Source of the DNA: Bacteroidales bacterium
GTDB lineage: Bacteria > Bacteroidota > Bacteroidia > Bacteroidales > UBA4181
DNA length: 60,543 bases
Assembly (NCBI GenBank): GCA_031275285.1
Contig: JAISOY010000063.1
Span: 1-60,543 of the forward strand
Direction of reading: 5' to 3'
In this document: positions 1-10,200 of the stretch, piece by piece
How the letters are laid out: each line of letters starts with the position of its first letter
Position numbering within the stretch: the stretch's first letter is position 1
The notes under the pieces: generated by a model
Seen by the model: the letters and a program-made list of their open reading frames with translations, nothing else
Told to the model about the DNA's origin: nothing
Databases searched by the model: none
Made by a program: the position numbers and the translations under genes

Positions 1-75
1 TGATCGGTATGCGCATAATACGTCCGATCCTGCTCGCCAGCCTATTTTACATAGACCGCTGCCAATAAAATTCTA
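1..75 (-). pseudogene. Rhs core fragment, decayed, runs off the window edge
   Basis: Read on the minus strand, this stretch encodes a piece of Rhs core matching the region of the main Rhs gene near 5545-5615: it reads AAVYVK, a stop, then AGEQDRTYYAHTD. An in-frame TAG stands where the intact gene has a Gln codon, so it cannot be part of a working protein. It lies beyond the last immunity-like gene and is the outermost visible displaced piece of the Rhs locus. It continues past base 1, so its full extent is unknown. Confidence 0.7.
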
Positions 76-122
76 TATAATCAAAGAACTATTGTTTTTT
101 GTAACGCTATTTCAGGACGAGA

Positions 123-147
123 CAATTAATAATTGCCTGATATTCCG
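123..147. repeat. Small palindrome plus 17-nt cassette-junction motif
   Basis: A 5-bp stem (123-127 with 131-135) is followed by AATTGCCTGATATTCCG (131-147). The same 17 nt recur exactly at 2050-2066, also in a palindrome context and also at a joint between Rhs cassettes. Here it lies just after the end of the immunity-like gene 149-562 and before the outer Rhs fragment. Confidence 0.6.
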
Positions 148-148
148 C

Positions 149-562
149 TTACCTCGGTGGATTGATCTTAAATTCTTCAAGATATTTTTCAAAATCACCG
201 GCTTGTTTTATTGGATATTTGAATAACATCACACTTTCTTTTACATTCTTTTTAGAGTAGGCAACAATATAACGTTCATCTACTTCTGCTCCTTTCATAC
301 CTCTTGTTAATACTAAATTATGATATTCCCGCCCTTCAATTTCAGTACCATCAACATAATATTTATATCTTAAATATGGATCCGGCGGCTTATTGGGTAT
401 AAAGAAAACTTTAACTGTTCCAACAGTATATTCACAGTTTTCTAAAAGGCTTTTTACATCATTTTCAATACTTCGGGAAGCAATTTTAATTACTATGAAT
501 GCAAAAACAGTTAGCATACCCCAAATCAGAATATTCCTTTTTGTCCACTTTATCTTTTTCAT
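149..562 (-). CDS. Small membrane-anchored protein, candidate immunity protein of the outer Rhs cassette
   Basis: Predicted 137-residue protein starting at MKKIKWTKRN (ATG at 560-562). A longer frame reaches 682 but would overlap the preceding Rhs-type gene, so I prefer the internal ATG. Residues about 9-28 are a hydrophobic membrane anchor (ILIWGMLTVFAFIVIKIA). The rest is soluble, with YLRYKYYVDGTEIEGREYH resembling the short beta-rich domain of small DUF3592-like proteins, but I cannot assign a family firmly. It begins about 30 bp after the orphan Rhs C-terminus ends, on the same strand, which is the usual place of a cognate immunity gene. The immunity role is inferred from position only. 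The gene is AT-rich compared with the Rhs core. Confidence 0.6.
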   Translation of the reverse strand: MKKIKWTKRNILIWGMLTVFAFIVIKIASRSIENDVKSLLENCEYTVGTVKVFFIPNKPPDPYLRYKYYVDGTEIEGREYHNLVLTRGMKGAEVDERYIVAYSKKNVKESVMLFKYPIKQAGDFEKYLEEFKINPPR

Positions 563-593
563 TTGATTTATTTTAATTAAATATTTAAAAATC

Positions 594-2027
594 CTAAAAG
601 TAAATCCATCGGTTTTGTACGTCGTCAAAAACACGAACTCTTGGCCTTCTACTCGGTACCGGAGATTTTGGGAAAATCTCAACTCTTGGCAATGGCGGGT
701 TTATTTCCGGTATAGGCTGTGGTACTGACAGCGGTACGTCAATAGTTGGGGAAGTATTTGACTTGTTTAAATCAAGTGGACTTGGGGGTAGTATTGGTGT
801 GTTTCTTTTTGCTTTTAATTCTCTCCTGTATTGAAAGTAATCAATTGACCCTTCAACTACTCCGCTTGCCACAGAAGATAGAATATTCTCAGGTCTGGCG
901 GAATACTTTAAAGCATCAAGAAATTGATCGCCTTTGTTAGAATATTCCCTGTCATATCTCGTATAAAAATAAGTTGTGTTTGCAGCAAAATCGCCTGTAA
1001 CATTTCCTATTATGGGTGGCAATATTTTATTGATAAAAGGACTTGTAACATTCAATGCTGATAATCCTTGCTTTGTTAGGTGAGAAAATCCTTTACCAAC
1101 TCCATATCCTACAGCATTCGAAAAAAAACTTATTCCGGTATTTATCGCTATTTGTTTTAAAGAATATCCACGCATTGTTGAGTTTAATCCCTCTGTTAAT
1201 GTTCCGCCCAATATGCTTCCACCCCCCGGTGCATAGTAACTAATTGCACCATCAACTGCTCCGATACCCGCATATCCTAAAACTCTACCGGCAGCTTGCC
1301 ATCCATTTCCCGCCACTTTTATATGATCCCAATTCTTTGCTACATTTATAGCTGCTTTTGTAACAATGATCGCAGCAGGAATAAGCCAAAATACCTCTCC
1401 ATCAGGATCAGTATAGATCAGCGGATTATTCAGACAGTAACTATACCGGTTAAAGTTCTGCGAATACTCCGGGGCCTGTACAAAAGGATCAGGACTTAAA
1501 AACCTTCCGAGTACCGGATGGTACATCCTACCGTTCATATTGATCAAACCGAAATCAGGTAAGTGTTCATGACCGGTATAACCGCGATGGAAGGTAAAGG
1601 TATTACTTTCGGATAACGTTTGCAGGCCCCAGGCATCATAACTGGCCTGAAAGACCGGAGTACCGTTGTTGTCCGTCAGTTTGACTATGCTCCCCAGATG
1701 ATCGGTATGCGCATAATAGGTTTGATCAGACGTTCCGGGTTGTTTCACATAGACCGCCGCCAATCCGTCGCCTCCCGAAATATAGTATAAATGCCGTGTT
1801 ATCCCATTTTCCGTGATCTTTTCGTAATCTCCTGCAAAGATCGTATTTTTTATTACAATACCGTCCTTTTTTAATTCGGATTTCCACCGTTGTTGTTCCG
1901 GACCGTAAATGATATCCAGTTCAAGGGCTTCGTCGTTCATGGTGGTGTCCTTAATGTTGCTTGCCTTATGGAAAGCGGTATATTCAATGGTTTGTCCGCG
2001 CCAGTTCAGCAGTCTGCTTAAAAGCAC
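594..2027 (-). CDS. Orphan Rhs core with its own C-terminal tip (5'-truncated)
   Basis: The open frame (477 residues, GTG at its start) begins in the middle of a Rhs core. From LLNWRGQTIEYTAF to the YTDPDGE boundary, about 200 residues are nearly identical to the core of the 2803-residue Rhs protein, with only about ten changes. After the boundary it carries a different tip of about 270 residues: an Ala/Gly-rich, partly hydrophobic stretch, then a Pro-rich tail (PQPIPEINPPLPRVEIFP) ending in FDDVQNRWIYF. I recognise no toxin fold in the tip. There is no signal peptide or natural start, so it is a displaced cassette that would be expressed only after recombination into the main gene, or by read-through. 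A membrane protein that may be its immunity partner follows at 562-149. Confidence 0.75.
   Translation of the reverse strand: MLLSRLLNWRGQTIEYTAFHKASNIKDTTMNDEALELDIIYGPEQQRWKSELKKDGIVIKNTIFAGDYEKITENGITRHLYYISGGDGLAAVYVKQPGTSDQTYYAHTDHLGSIVKLTDNNGTPVFQASYDAWGLQTLSESNTFTFHRGYTGHEHLPDFGLINMNGRMYHPVLGRFLSPDPFVQAPEYSQNFNRYSYCLNNPLIYTDPDGEVFWLIPAAIIVTKAAINVAKNWDHIKVAGNGWQAAGRVLGYAGIGAVDGAISYYAPGGGSILGGTLTEGLNSTMRGYSLKQIAINTGISFFSNAVGYGVGKGFSHLTKQGLSALNVTSPFINKILPPIIGNVTGDFAANTTYFYTRYDREYSNKGDQFLDALKYSARPENILSSVASGVVEGSIDYFQYRRELKAKRNTPILPPSPLDLNKSNTSPTIDVPLSVPQPIPEINPPLPRVEIFPKSPVPSRRPRVRVFDDVQNRWIYF
1404..2012 (-). repeat. Duplicated Rhs core (partner copy at 5246-5854)
   Basis: About 609 bp are repeated in the main Rhs gene at a constant offset of 3842 bases, with no indel at the points I compared. 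The match stops abruptly after CCAGTTCA on one side and at the DPxG codons on the other, where the tips diverge. Direct repeats of this size in the same orientation are substrates for homologous exchange of toxin tips. Confidence 0.85.
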
Positions 2028-2039
2028 TTGATATCAAGC

Positions 2040-2086
2040 GGCAATTACAAATTGCCTGATATTCCGAGCGGCAAAACATTTGCCGC
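2040..2086. repeat. Two adjacent hairpins with ACA loops at a cassette joint
   Basis: Hairpin one: GGCAATT-ACA-AATTGCC (2040-2056). Hairpin two: GCGGCAAA-ACA-TTTGCCGC (2068-2086). The 17 nt at 2050-2066 recur at 131-147, and the second hairpin recurs inside the longer palindrome at 3524-3566. They sit exactly between the truncated imm11-like gene and the orphan Rhs core. Confidence 0.75.
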
Positions 2087-2093
2087 CCAATCC

Positions 2094-2375
2094 TCAATAT
2101 ACATTCCGCTCATCTAGGGGGTATGTTTTCCACCCTGTTATCTGATTCTCTACCAATACGTTGATTATATTGCTTGAAAATAAATCAAAAACAGCATATC
2201 CCGTACCTACTACATCATATATCTTCTTTCCAATATTGGGATAAAACTTAATTGGTGAATTCAATTCCAATTCTCCCCTGAAAAGTTTATAACTGTCTAA
2301 ATCATCCTTTGATGAAGCATAAAACATGCCCCTTGTGTCTTTATTGGATAATTGATAAAATTGTTTAAAATCCAT
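2094..2375 (-). CDS. Truncated imm11/DUF1629-like immunity protein
   Basis: A 93-residue product. The last third contains GYAVFDLFSSNIINVLVEN followed by QITGWKTYPLD, the pattern I associate with DUF1629/imm11-type proteins, in which a sentence like 'feature ends up in the C-terminal half as ITGWKTYP' is typical. Family members are roughly twice this length. The frame breaks off in the hairpin-rich joint at about 2092, so the gene is 3'-truncated and probably inactive. Its ATG overlaps the last codons of the toxin tail at 2365-2579, the classic translationally coupled toxin/immunity arrangement. The family call is from memory of the motif and is moderate in certainty. Confidence 0.6.
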   Translation of the reverse strand: MDFKQFYQLSNKDTRGMFYASSKDDLDSYKLFRGELELNSPIKFYPNIGKKIYDVVGTGYAVFDLFSSNIINVLVENQITGWKTYPLDERNVY

Positions 2376-2579
2376 AAAATATTTTTAATCTTAATAATTC
2401 ATTATAAATCTGTGCTTTATTTGGATTAGGATTGGCTATAAAAAACGCCCTCCATGCTTGATTATAACTTGCACTATTCAATTGATGTGAAGCCGTTTGC
2501 CACCATGCACCATAGCGATTTACATCAACTCCGATCTTTTTGAATGTATGAAATATTCTACTTTTATTGCTATTTTTTT
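2365..2579 (-). pseudogene. C-terminal tail of a displaced Rhs toxin module
   Basis: Minus-strand reading gives a frame without a start, ending VNRYGAWWQTASHQLN, then SYNQAWRAFFIANPNP and QIYNELLRLKIFYGF, then stop. This Trp-rich ending with 'YNQAWRxFFxxNPNxxxxQI' followed by a terminal 'YGF' is what I recall from the C-termini of Rhs nuclease-type tips that are paired with imm11/DUF1629 proteins. Upstream the frame is closed within about 20 bp of the preceding immunity gene, so only the tail survives. It overlaps the truncated immunity gene by 11 bases. Confidence 0.6.
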
Positions 2580-2597
2580 TTATTTTTTGTATATAAA

Positions 2598-3266
2598 TTA
2601 TAAATATCTACTTCGATCTGTTTTTTCCTTTTGCCACTCGTCCCAATATTCTTGAATAAAATCACCAAAGGACATAAATCCCCCTTTTTTTTCATGTATT
2701 ACCCAAAGGTTATTCAAATTATCAATGCCGATAATTCCTATAAACTTACCGTATTTAGGATCGTGTATATAAAACCAAAAATTAATATTATTCTGCTTTG
2801 TATTTTTCAAAAAATCCTTAAAATATTGCTCAGAAAACATAGAGCAGTATACTCTCGACATTTGAATACTTGCCAAAGGCTTTTCACATTCATCATATAA
2901 ATACCCGCCATTAATTGTAAGTACTTTAGATGGATTTTGATCTGTTCTAATATCCCGTATTATTTTCTTTATGTTCTTCTTTTTGACAAAATGATAATAT
3001 GGTGTCAAATTGATCATAAATTTCTTTAACAAAAAATCTTCTTTTTCAAAAGTACTATCCATCTGAAACGAAAAAATAAATATATTATTTATGATAGAAT
3101 TTGAATTGTAACATTTTTGTTCTTTAAAATATTCTAATATGATTAATTCAGATAATTTTATATCTGCACTTTTTATAAGAGTATCATTTTGATAAATGAA
3201 TGCAGTTTGAGCATTGCACTTGATTATAAAAAACAAGAAAATACCGGCCAAATATCTTTTTCCCAT
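2598..3266 (-). CDS. Exported immunity-like protein, second member of a pair
   Basis: Predicted 222-residue protein with an N-terminal signal peptide ending at CNAQ (about residue 20). I do not know a named family. It aligns by eye with the 209-residue protein at 3635-4264: both have K-x(1-2)-KCY about 30-45 residues after the signal, then a KxDFL...L-P-YH block, and near the end IN(L/F)xFYI followed by xWVDW/YWDEW. Both follow a papain/C39-like Rhs tip, so I infer that they are homologous immunity proteins acting outside the cytoplasm. The gene is strongly AT-rich. It overlaps the 3' end of the toxin tail at 3224-3530. Confidence 0.7.
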   Translation of the reverse strand: MGKRYLAGIFLFFIIKCNAQTAFIYQNDTLIKSADIKLSELIILEYFKEQKCYNSNSIINNIFIFSFQMDSTFEKEDFLLKKFMINLTPYYHFVKKKNIKKIIRDIRTDQNPSKVLTINGGYLYDECEKPLASIQMSRVYCSMFSEQYFKDFLKNTKQNNINFWFYIHDPKYGKFIGIIGIDNLNNLWVIHEKKGGFMSFGDFIQEYWDEWQKEKTDRSRYL

Positions 3267-3530
3267 TTTAATATATAAAATAAATTTTTTGTACTAAGTT
3301 TTACATTTTGAAACCCATTCCCCATCATAACATTAAGTTTATATCTATTAATAGAAAAACCATTTGGCTTAGTTATAATTTTTCTAACTATTGTTTTTAC
3401 ATTAACTAAATGCCCAATGGCTCTTTCTGAATCCATATACATCAATGCTTTTTGTCCACTATTCATTCTTGACGCAACAACTTCGATTGGATAATTATAT
3501 TGATCAGGGAAATAATAACCTCTCCCTTCC
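3224..3530 (-). pseudogene. C-terminal fragment of a papain/C39-like Rhs toxin tip
   Basis: The reading after the 3524-3566 palindrome gives SRMNSGQKALMYMD, AIGHLVNVKTIVRKIITKP and NGFSINRYKLNVM. This matches the last hundred residues of the active Rhs tip (SRSMNQGARVSVNL, GHSVTIRSI, KAITKPNG), including the GH of the presumed catalytic His. The Cys part is missing because the fragment starts at the palindrome, and the region matching the catalytic Asp has no Asp. It is therefore a dead remnant of the same toxin family, followed by its own immunity gene. Confidence 0.7.
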
Positions 3531-3566
3531 GTTGGGCGGCAAAACATTTGCCGCTCAACGGAAGGG
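3524..3566. repeat. 43-nt palindrome at the joint of Rhs core fragment and toxin fragment
   Basis: Two 20-nt arms (3524-3543 and 3547-3566) pair with a single G-T mismatch around an ACA loop. The inner part, GCGGCAAA-ACA-TTTGCCGC, is the same as 2068-2086. One side abuts the YYAHT codons of a Rhs core fragment, the other the toxin fragment. Confidence 0.8.
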
Positions 3567-3567
3567 C

Positions 3568-3626
3568 GGTATGCGCATAATAGTTTTGGTCAAATGCTCC
3601 CGTCTGCTCTTTCACAATGATATTAT
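3568..3626 (-). pseudogene. Short Rhs core fragment
   Basis: Minus-strand reading gives IIVKEQTGAFDQNYYAHT, matching the YVKQAGEQDKTYYAHTD stretch of the intact Rhs core. It begins directly after the stop of the immunity gene at 3635 and ends at the palindrome. Only about 18 codons remain. Confidence 0.75.
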
Positions 3627-3634
3627 AAAAAATT

Positions 3635-4264
3635 TTAATCCCAATCAACCCAACAACAATTTACAAATTCATTTATTGTAAATATTTCAGTCAAATTTTT
3701 TTGTTGTCTAAAAACAAAAATTTTAGATTCTTCTGTAACTCCAAAACTAAAAGAAAGATTAGTACCCATAATATAAAATAATAAGTTTATTTTTAGTTTT
3801 TCTATTGTTTCTATCATATTTACATATTGAGTTGTTAAATCAGAATCAGATAAGTCAATACAGTTCATTATATTTCCATCTGTAAATGCTACTATATCTC
3901 TTTTGGAATTAATAATTTTAGCATAGCTATTGAGGTAATTTCTTTTTCTTATTCCATATTTATGATAAGATGGTTTAAGATGTGTTAGAAAAGACTGGTT
4001 AAGGAAATCATCTTTATCTATTTTTTTATCATATTGAACCCAAAAAGTATGAATAATTTTATAATTTTCATTTTTGGTGTAACATTTGGTTTTCTTTAAT
4101 TTTTTAAATAATTTTTTATTTAAAATGTCTATGTCATGTTGTGGTATATTTTGCGCATATGAAACAGAATATATACAAAAAAGAATCACGAAACTAATTC
4201 CTTTTCTTATAAAGAAACCAAAGTCCGATAATAAAAATTGTTTTTCATGACATGGGTGATACAT
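3635..4264 (-). CDS. Exported immunity-like protein of the active Rhs toxin
   Basis: Predicted 209 residues with a hydrophobic export signal at about residues 22-38 (ISFVILFCIYSVSYAQ). A later start would shorten the N-terminus, but no good ATG precedes the signal. Its body shares KKTKCY, KDDFLNQSF-LTHLKPSYH and INLLFYIMG with the 222-residue protein at 2598-3266. It starts 18 bp after the stop of the Rhs gene, on the same strand, which is where the cognate immunity gene of a Rhs tip is expected. The role is inferred from position and from the matched pair nearby. The protein would lie in the periplasm, implying that the toxin is met there. No named family is recognised. Confidence 0.7.
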   Translation of the reverse strand: MYHPCHEKQFLLSDFGFFIRKGISFVILFCIYSVSYAQNIPQHDIDILNKKLFKKLKKTKCYTKNENYKIIHTFWVQYDKKIDKDDFLNQSFLTHLKPSYHKYGIRKRNYLNSYAKIINSKRDIVAFTDGNIMNCIDLSDSDLTTQYVNMIETIEKLKINLLFYIMGTNLSFSFGVTEESKIFVFRQQKNLTEIFTINEFVNCCWVDWD

Positions 4265-4282
4265 TATCGTATATTTTAGATG

Positions 4283-7200
4283 TTATGGATATATAAAGAA
4301 AATATTGTAAGCATTAGAAATATCCTTGGAAGATAAACGGAAAGTTTGCCCACCATTTCGGGGATCTGCTATATAATAGAATATCCTTTTTCTTAATAAA
4401 TCACCATTGGGTTTTGTAATTGCTTTCATCTGAATGCTTCTGATAGTGACACTATGTCCGTTATCTGTCCTTAAATTAACAGATACTCTTGCACCTTGAT
4501 TCATACTTCTTGAAATTTCGCCTAATGATACACTCCGAGCATCTACTCCTATAACTTTATGACCACTTTCAAGCATATATTTATCCCATATCAATCCATC
4601 TATTAATAAATCAAGATCTGGATCACCTCCCATCCAATTTCTAACTGATTCTTGAGACAAGTCTCCACCAAATGATCGATCAATGTATTCAACATTTGCT
4701 GCCAAACAATTTCTTCGTCCCCTTTGTCCAACAGGTGTTCCAAGGACAGTACTTTGATCTGCCATTGTTCCTTTATAAATTTTACCTCCTCTCCAAAAAT
4801 GCCGACCTTGTGCTGAAGCAATTATTCCATCAGAAATTCCACTGACAAGTGCCCCGGATAAACCGGAAATCAGTCCGGCAGTTAGGCCTCCTCCAAAAGC
4901 GTCTTTAAGACTTTCGCCTTTAAGTAATGAGTTACCGAAACTTATACCAAATCCTCCTGTAAATCCGGATAACCCCCCAGTCATAGCTCCGTGAAAAAAA
5001 CTTGATGTATAACCAACATTAAGAATAGTTGATATCCCTTGGGGATTACCAACAAAACCAGCCCAAAAAGATGCTCCGGATGAAGCAGTTTGAGCGCCGA
5101 CACCGACACCTGCACTTAGTGCCCCTGTTAAAGCGCCTACTCCGAAATATCCTAGACCTTCCCACGTAAAGTTTGCTCCGTTTGTAGCCCAGTTTGAAAT
5201 TCCTCCGATTAAAGCACCTGCAAGTAAATGAATCCATTCCCCACTAGGGTCGGTATATACTAACGGATTATTCAGACAATAACTATACCGGTTAAAGTTC
5301 TGTGAATACTCCGGCGCCTGCACAAAAGGATCGGGACTTAAAAACCTTCCGAGCACCGGATGGTACATCCTACCATTCATATTGATCAGTCCGAACTCAG
5401 GCAGGTGTTCATGACCAGTATAGCCGCGATGAAAGGTAAAAGTATTACTTTCGGATAATGTTTGCAGCCCCCAGGCATCATAACTGGCCTGGAAGACCGG
5501 ATTGCCGTTGTTATCCGTCAGTTTAACAATGCTTCCCAGATGGTCGGTATGCGCATAATACGTCTTATCCTGCTCGCCTGCCTGCTTTACATAGACTGCT
5601 GCCAGGCCGTCGCCGCCCGAAATATAATATAGATGCCGTGTTATCCCATTTTCCGTGATCTTTTCGTAATCTCCTGCAAAGATCGTACTTTTTATAACAA
5701 TACCGTCCTTTTTTAATTCGGATTTCCACCGTTGTTGTTCCGGACCGTAAATAATATCCAGTTCAAGGGCTTCATCATTTTCCGTGGTGTCCTTGATGTT
5801 GCTTGCCTTATGGAAAGCGGTATATTCAATGGTTTGACCGCGCCAGTTCAGAAGATCGCCGGTATTATCAACATATTCCACAGCATGTACCCTGGACGGA
5901 TGGTAGTCATAACTGCCCAGGCCGGTTTTTGTTTTGATATTGCCGTTGGCTTCGTATTCAATCTTCATCTTTTCTTCGTCATCGTGTTTTACCACATGCA
6001 ACCTGTTATGGTCGTATTCGAAGCTTTCCGTTTTAGGGACCATGCCCGTGCGGGATTCCAGATTGCCGCTGCTACTGTTGAACCGGTAGGTGAAATGACG
6101 GATATCGGTGTTGCCTATAGAGGTACGCAACCCGGTCAATAACCCCTGTTCATCCCGGGTGGTAACGGATGTCATGTTGCTGCCCAGTATCGCCGTAGTC
6201 ACCCTGCCGGTATAGCCCGCCAGCTCCCATATGGGTTGTGCGCCTGCGGTTACTTTTACCCGGTTACCATAGGCATCGTAATCATTGATGATCTCAAATC
6301 CTTCCGGATAGGTCGTTTTCTTCAACCGGTCGAAGGCATCGTAGCTAAAGGCAAAATGAAGGTCGCTTTCCCCGTCCATCTGACGTTTCTCGGTGACCAC
6401 CCGGCCAAAGCGGTCATAGGTGTAACTGATGGACTTGTCGTCTGCCTGCACTTTCTGCAATTGGTAGATGCCATTGCCGGAAGGGACATAGGTATATTGG
6501 GTGATCTCATTACCCAACGTATCGGCTACTACCCTTCCCAGGGCGTCATAAGCGGTGCCCTGTATCTGTCCTTTGGCATCTTTCTGCCGGATCACCCTCC
6601 CCAGGGCGTCGTAGCGGTATTCGATCCGGCCGGCATTGGGATCGACTAAGGCGGTCTGGTTGCCTACGCCATCGTATTCCATCTCGAATCTGGCGGAAGT
6701 GGTGCCCTGACCGGCGGTGATAAATGCCGGCTTTCCGTTGGAATAATAAGTATAGCTGACCTCATCGGCAGGATCACTGGAGGTTTTGACATTTCCCCAG
6801 GCATCATAGGTCCGGGTATATGTTTCCGGGTTTTCTTCTCCTCTGTTTACCAAAGTGGTTACTATCCGGTTACCATAGGTATAGGATACATTTTTCCCGT
6901 TACTATAGCTTTCTTCTGTTTTCCTGCCCTGTGGATCATAGAGATAACCTGCCCAGGTAGTCAATGCTCCCTGTACAGTGGTATCCGCTTTTACCAGCCC
7001 TTTTTCATCATAAGCCTTTACAGAACTGATAGGCATGCCTTCCGGTCCTATGGTCTCTGTTTTAGTTTCACGCCCCGAAGCATCGTACCAGGTCTTTACC
7101 CAGGGAATACCGTTACCCTGGGTCAGGGTATAGTATTTCCTGCTTAACGAACTACCCCAGCCGGTACTGTAGGTTTGTTTGTGCCCGTCATGGGTGATAG

Positions 7201-10200
7201 TTGCCGTACGACGGCCCCACCCGTCATAGGTATGTGTAGTAGTGAACTTATCGGCGGAATTGGTCTCATCGGTCTCCGTCAGCATATTTCCCCAGGTATC
7301 ATAAATATAGCTCGCCGCAGAAGAGGCGGGAACAAAAGATTTCCTGACCGGGAAGCGTCCGGAACGGTCGTATTCGAACTTCCGGGAAGTGGTGGGCACG
7401 CCTGTGGCGCTGACGGTTTCACTCAGGGCGTTCCCCCAGGTGTCATAGGTATAAAGGGTGGTAACTGCCTTGTCCCCGGCATGGGCATTGTCTTTCCGTG
7501 AAAGGATATGGTTCTTGCTGCCGTCATAGGTATATTCGGTTCGTACTACACAGGAATCCAAATCATCCGGGTGTTTCTGTACCATGGTTATTTTTTGGGG
7601 CTTGTGCGGGATCCAGATTCCTACTGTAGGTACGTAATCCGAATAATATGTAGTCTGGTACATGTTGTCGTTCGTACCGTATTTTGTCTTTTCCCGGGTA
7701 ATATTACCATTATCGTCATAAGTACGGGCGATAGTAACCATATTCCCATACTCGTCTTTCTTAACCTGTATGCCGGGATGGGTAAAATATTGATTCGGGC
7801 CTTTGTCGATCAATGCATATACGATTCTGGTCGAATCGATAATTTTGTCACCCAACAGGGTACGCTGATAAACGGTCTTCGGGGTATATCGCTCGTTCCA
7901 TGATCGAATGCCTGATTCCACAGTCATTCCGGAAATATCGTTGGTGGCTTTTGTTTTTGTCAACCCTAACAGCCCTTTACCTGTCAGATGAATTTTCAAT
8001 CCTTCATATTTATAGGTCGTCACGGAAGTGCCGCCGACGCCATCCGGGACCGTCACTTCTTTTACGGCCATCATAGCCGGTTGAATATCCATCACCGGAT
8101 AAATTCCTCCCACACCTTTAGTATAAAAATCCGGATCGGTAAAGTTAGCATATCCGATACTGGTTTGGTGCCCCATACCGTCAGTCAGGGAAGTGAGCAA
8201 ACCATTTTCGGGTTGCAGCCCGTTACGTTGATATACCCGCCACTCCCTTCCGGTAGTACCGCCGATAAAGCAATTGTGTCCATAATTGGCGATCTCCGAA
8301 TGGCCGTCACCATTAAAGTCCCCGGCAATGAAAAAGGCATTATTGCCATTGTCTTCAAATGAGGAGACTACCGGTGGAACGATAGGTGTTAACGTACTGC
8401 CGGTGGAACGCAACCAGATGGTTTTGACTTCCCGGAAGTTCCCCCATGTACTTTCCTGATCATAAATCCCTTTGGTGATCACCACATCGGATTTACCGTC
8501 AAAGTCAAGGTCCAGCACCATACAACTGAACCGGTGGTTGTCTTTTGCAGTAAAGTCATGATCATGCATGTCCGGCAAGGTAATGGCTGGTTCGGAACCC
8601 CTGATAAAGGTGCCGTTACCCTGATTCAGTAAAAAATACCAGTCGGGATCATCTGTATTATTCAAAATCAGATCGGGTAAACCGTCACCGTTAAAATCAC
8701 CCACCTGTAGCGCCGAATATTTGTTGGCAGTGTATGATGGTGTTTCTTTCCGGTTATCATCAAAATAAGACTTTGAACTTCCCTGGTTAAAATACAGGGT
8801 ATGTCCTCCCGAATAAAATACCAGCAAATCATTCATCCCATCGCCGTTAAAATCGGCAATGAATATTTTTTCCGGCTTGGAGGGTAAGTCCAACCTCCGG
8901 TCGGTCCAACTTTTAAATACCGGTTTATGGATTCCATCAAGTTTTTCTAATTTCCCGATTTTAGCCGGATAATATCCATCTCTGGCTCCTTTTTCTATAT
9001 AAATGATCTCCTCTTTCCCGTCATTATCAATATCCCCGGTAGCATAAGCAGGAAGTTCGCTGCTGGCTGTCAGGTCCAGTATCCCATTACGATCATAGGG
9101 AGTTGGAACTACCTGAGGAACACTTGGGTTTCCGTTCACATTTTCATGATTGTATACATAAAACATGACCTTCGGTCCTCCAGTCATATTATCCGGATAC
9201 ACGGGGGCCAGTAAATATTGTTTACCGTCGCCCAAAGGGTTGAAGGCCATCTGCTCCACCTGCTGGGTCCAGTTATTGAATTGGTAGCTCTGCGGCAGCA
9301 ACTTAGGATAATCAGAAATATACCTATAGCTGCCGTCCGGGGTTTTCTCGGAAATAAATTGCTGGGACAAAGTGCCTCTTACGGACAGGGAATCATAGCC
9401 GGGTGTAATCCCAATGATATCGCTGATTCCGTCGCCATTCAGGTCGGCAGTGGCAAATATCTGGCTTTTGAACGGATTGATGGAAGAATATAATGTCAGA
9501 TTTTGGACAGTATGATCGTTAGAACTTCCATAGGTACTCCACTGGAAGGTTACCGGTTTCAAGGCTTCTCCACTCCCGTTCTTTTCCGTAACGGAAGCCA
9601 GCCGCGAAAACTGGTCGGCGTTGCTGTATGCAAAATGATATTCGCGGAATATTTCCGATCCGGTTTTTGTCGTTATTTTTTTCAAACGGCGGTTCATCTC
9701 GCCCCTGGTGGTCCGAAGGTAAAAGGGGGTGATATCCGGACGGGTCTCATATTCTAACGTTACATTATGGGATGTAGCGCGAGTGATATTGGTATTGTAC
9801 CCGTAAGTAATTCCTGTCAGGTAGATATACTGGTTCACCGGACTGTAGGAATAGCTCATATAATTACCATACGGGTCGGTAACGCGGTCCAGGTACCAGG
9901 TGTGGGTTCTGCCGGATCCTTGTTTACTGGATAAGGTACTGCCGTAACGGTATATCGTACCGTCCTTGGTGATTACTTCAAACCAGGGATCGGAAATGCT
10001 TCCTCTCAGCACAACGGCTGTATACGGATCGCTTTCGGGATAAAAAACGGTATTGACTCCTGCGGAAATCCCATTTCTGATCAACACCTGGCCATCCAGG
10101 GACAAATCCATATGTTCGTTGTACTCATACTCGACCGGACCGGCTTTCCCGTCATGATAAATGGTCTTTGGCCTCCGTGTGATGGCTGATATGCCGGAAA

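Noticed and set aside
563..682. Upstream extension of the 137-residue membrane protein
   Set aside because: It would overlap the end of the orphan Rhs tip in another frame and put a hydrophilic stretch before the membrane anchor; ATG 562 is more natural.
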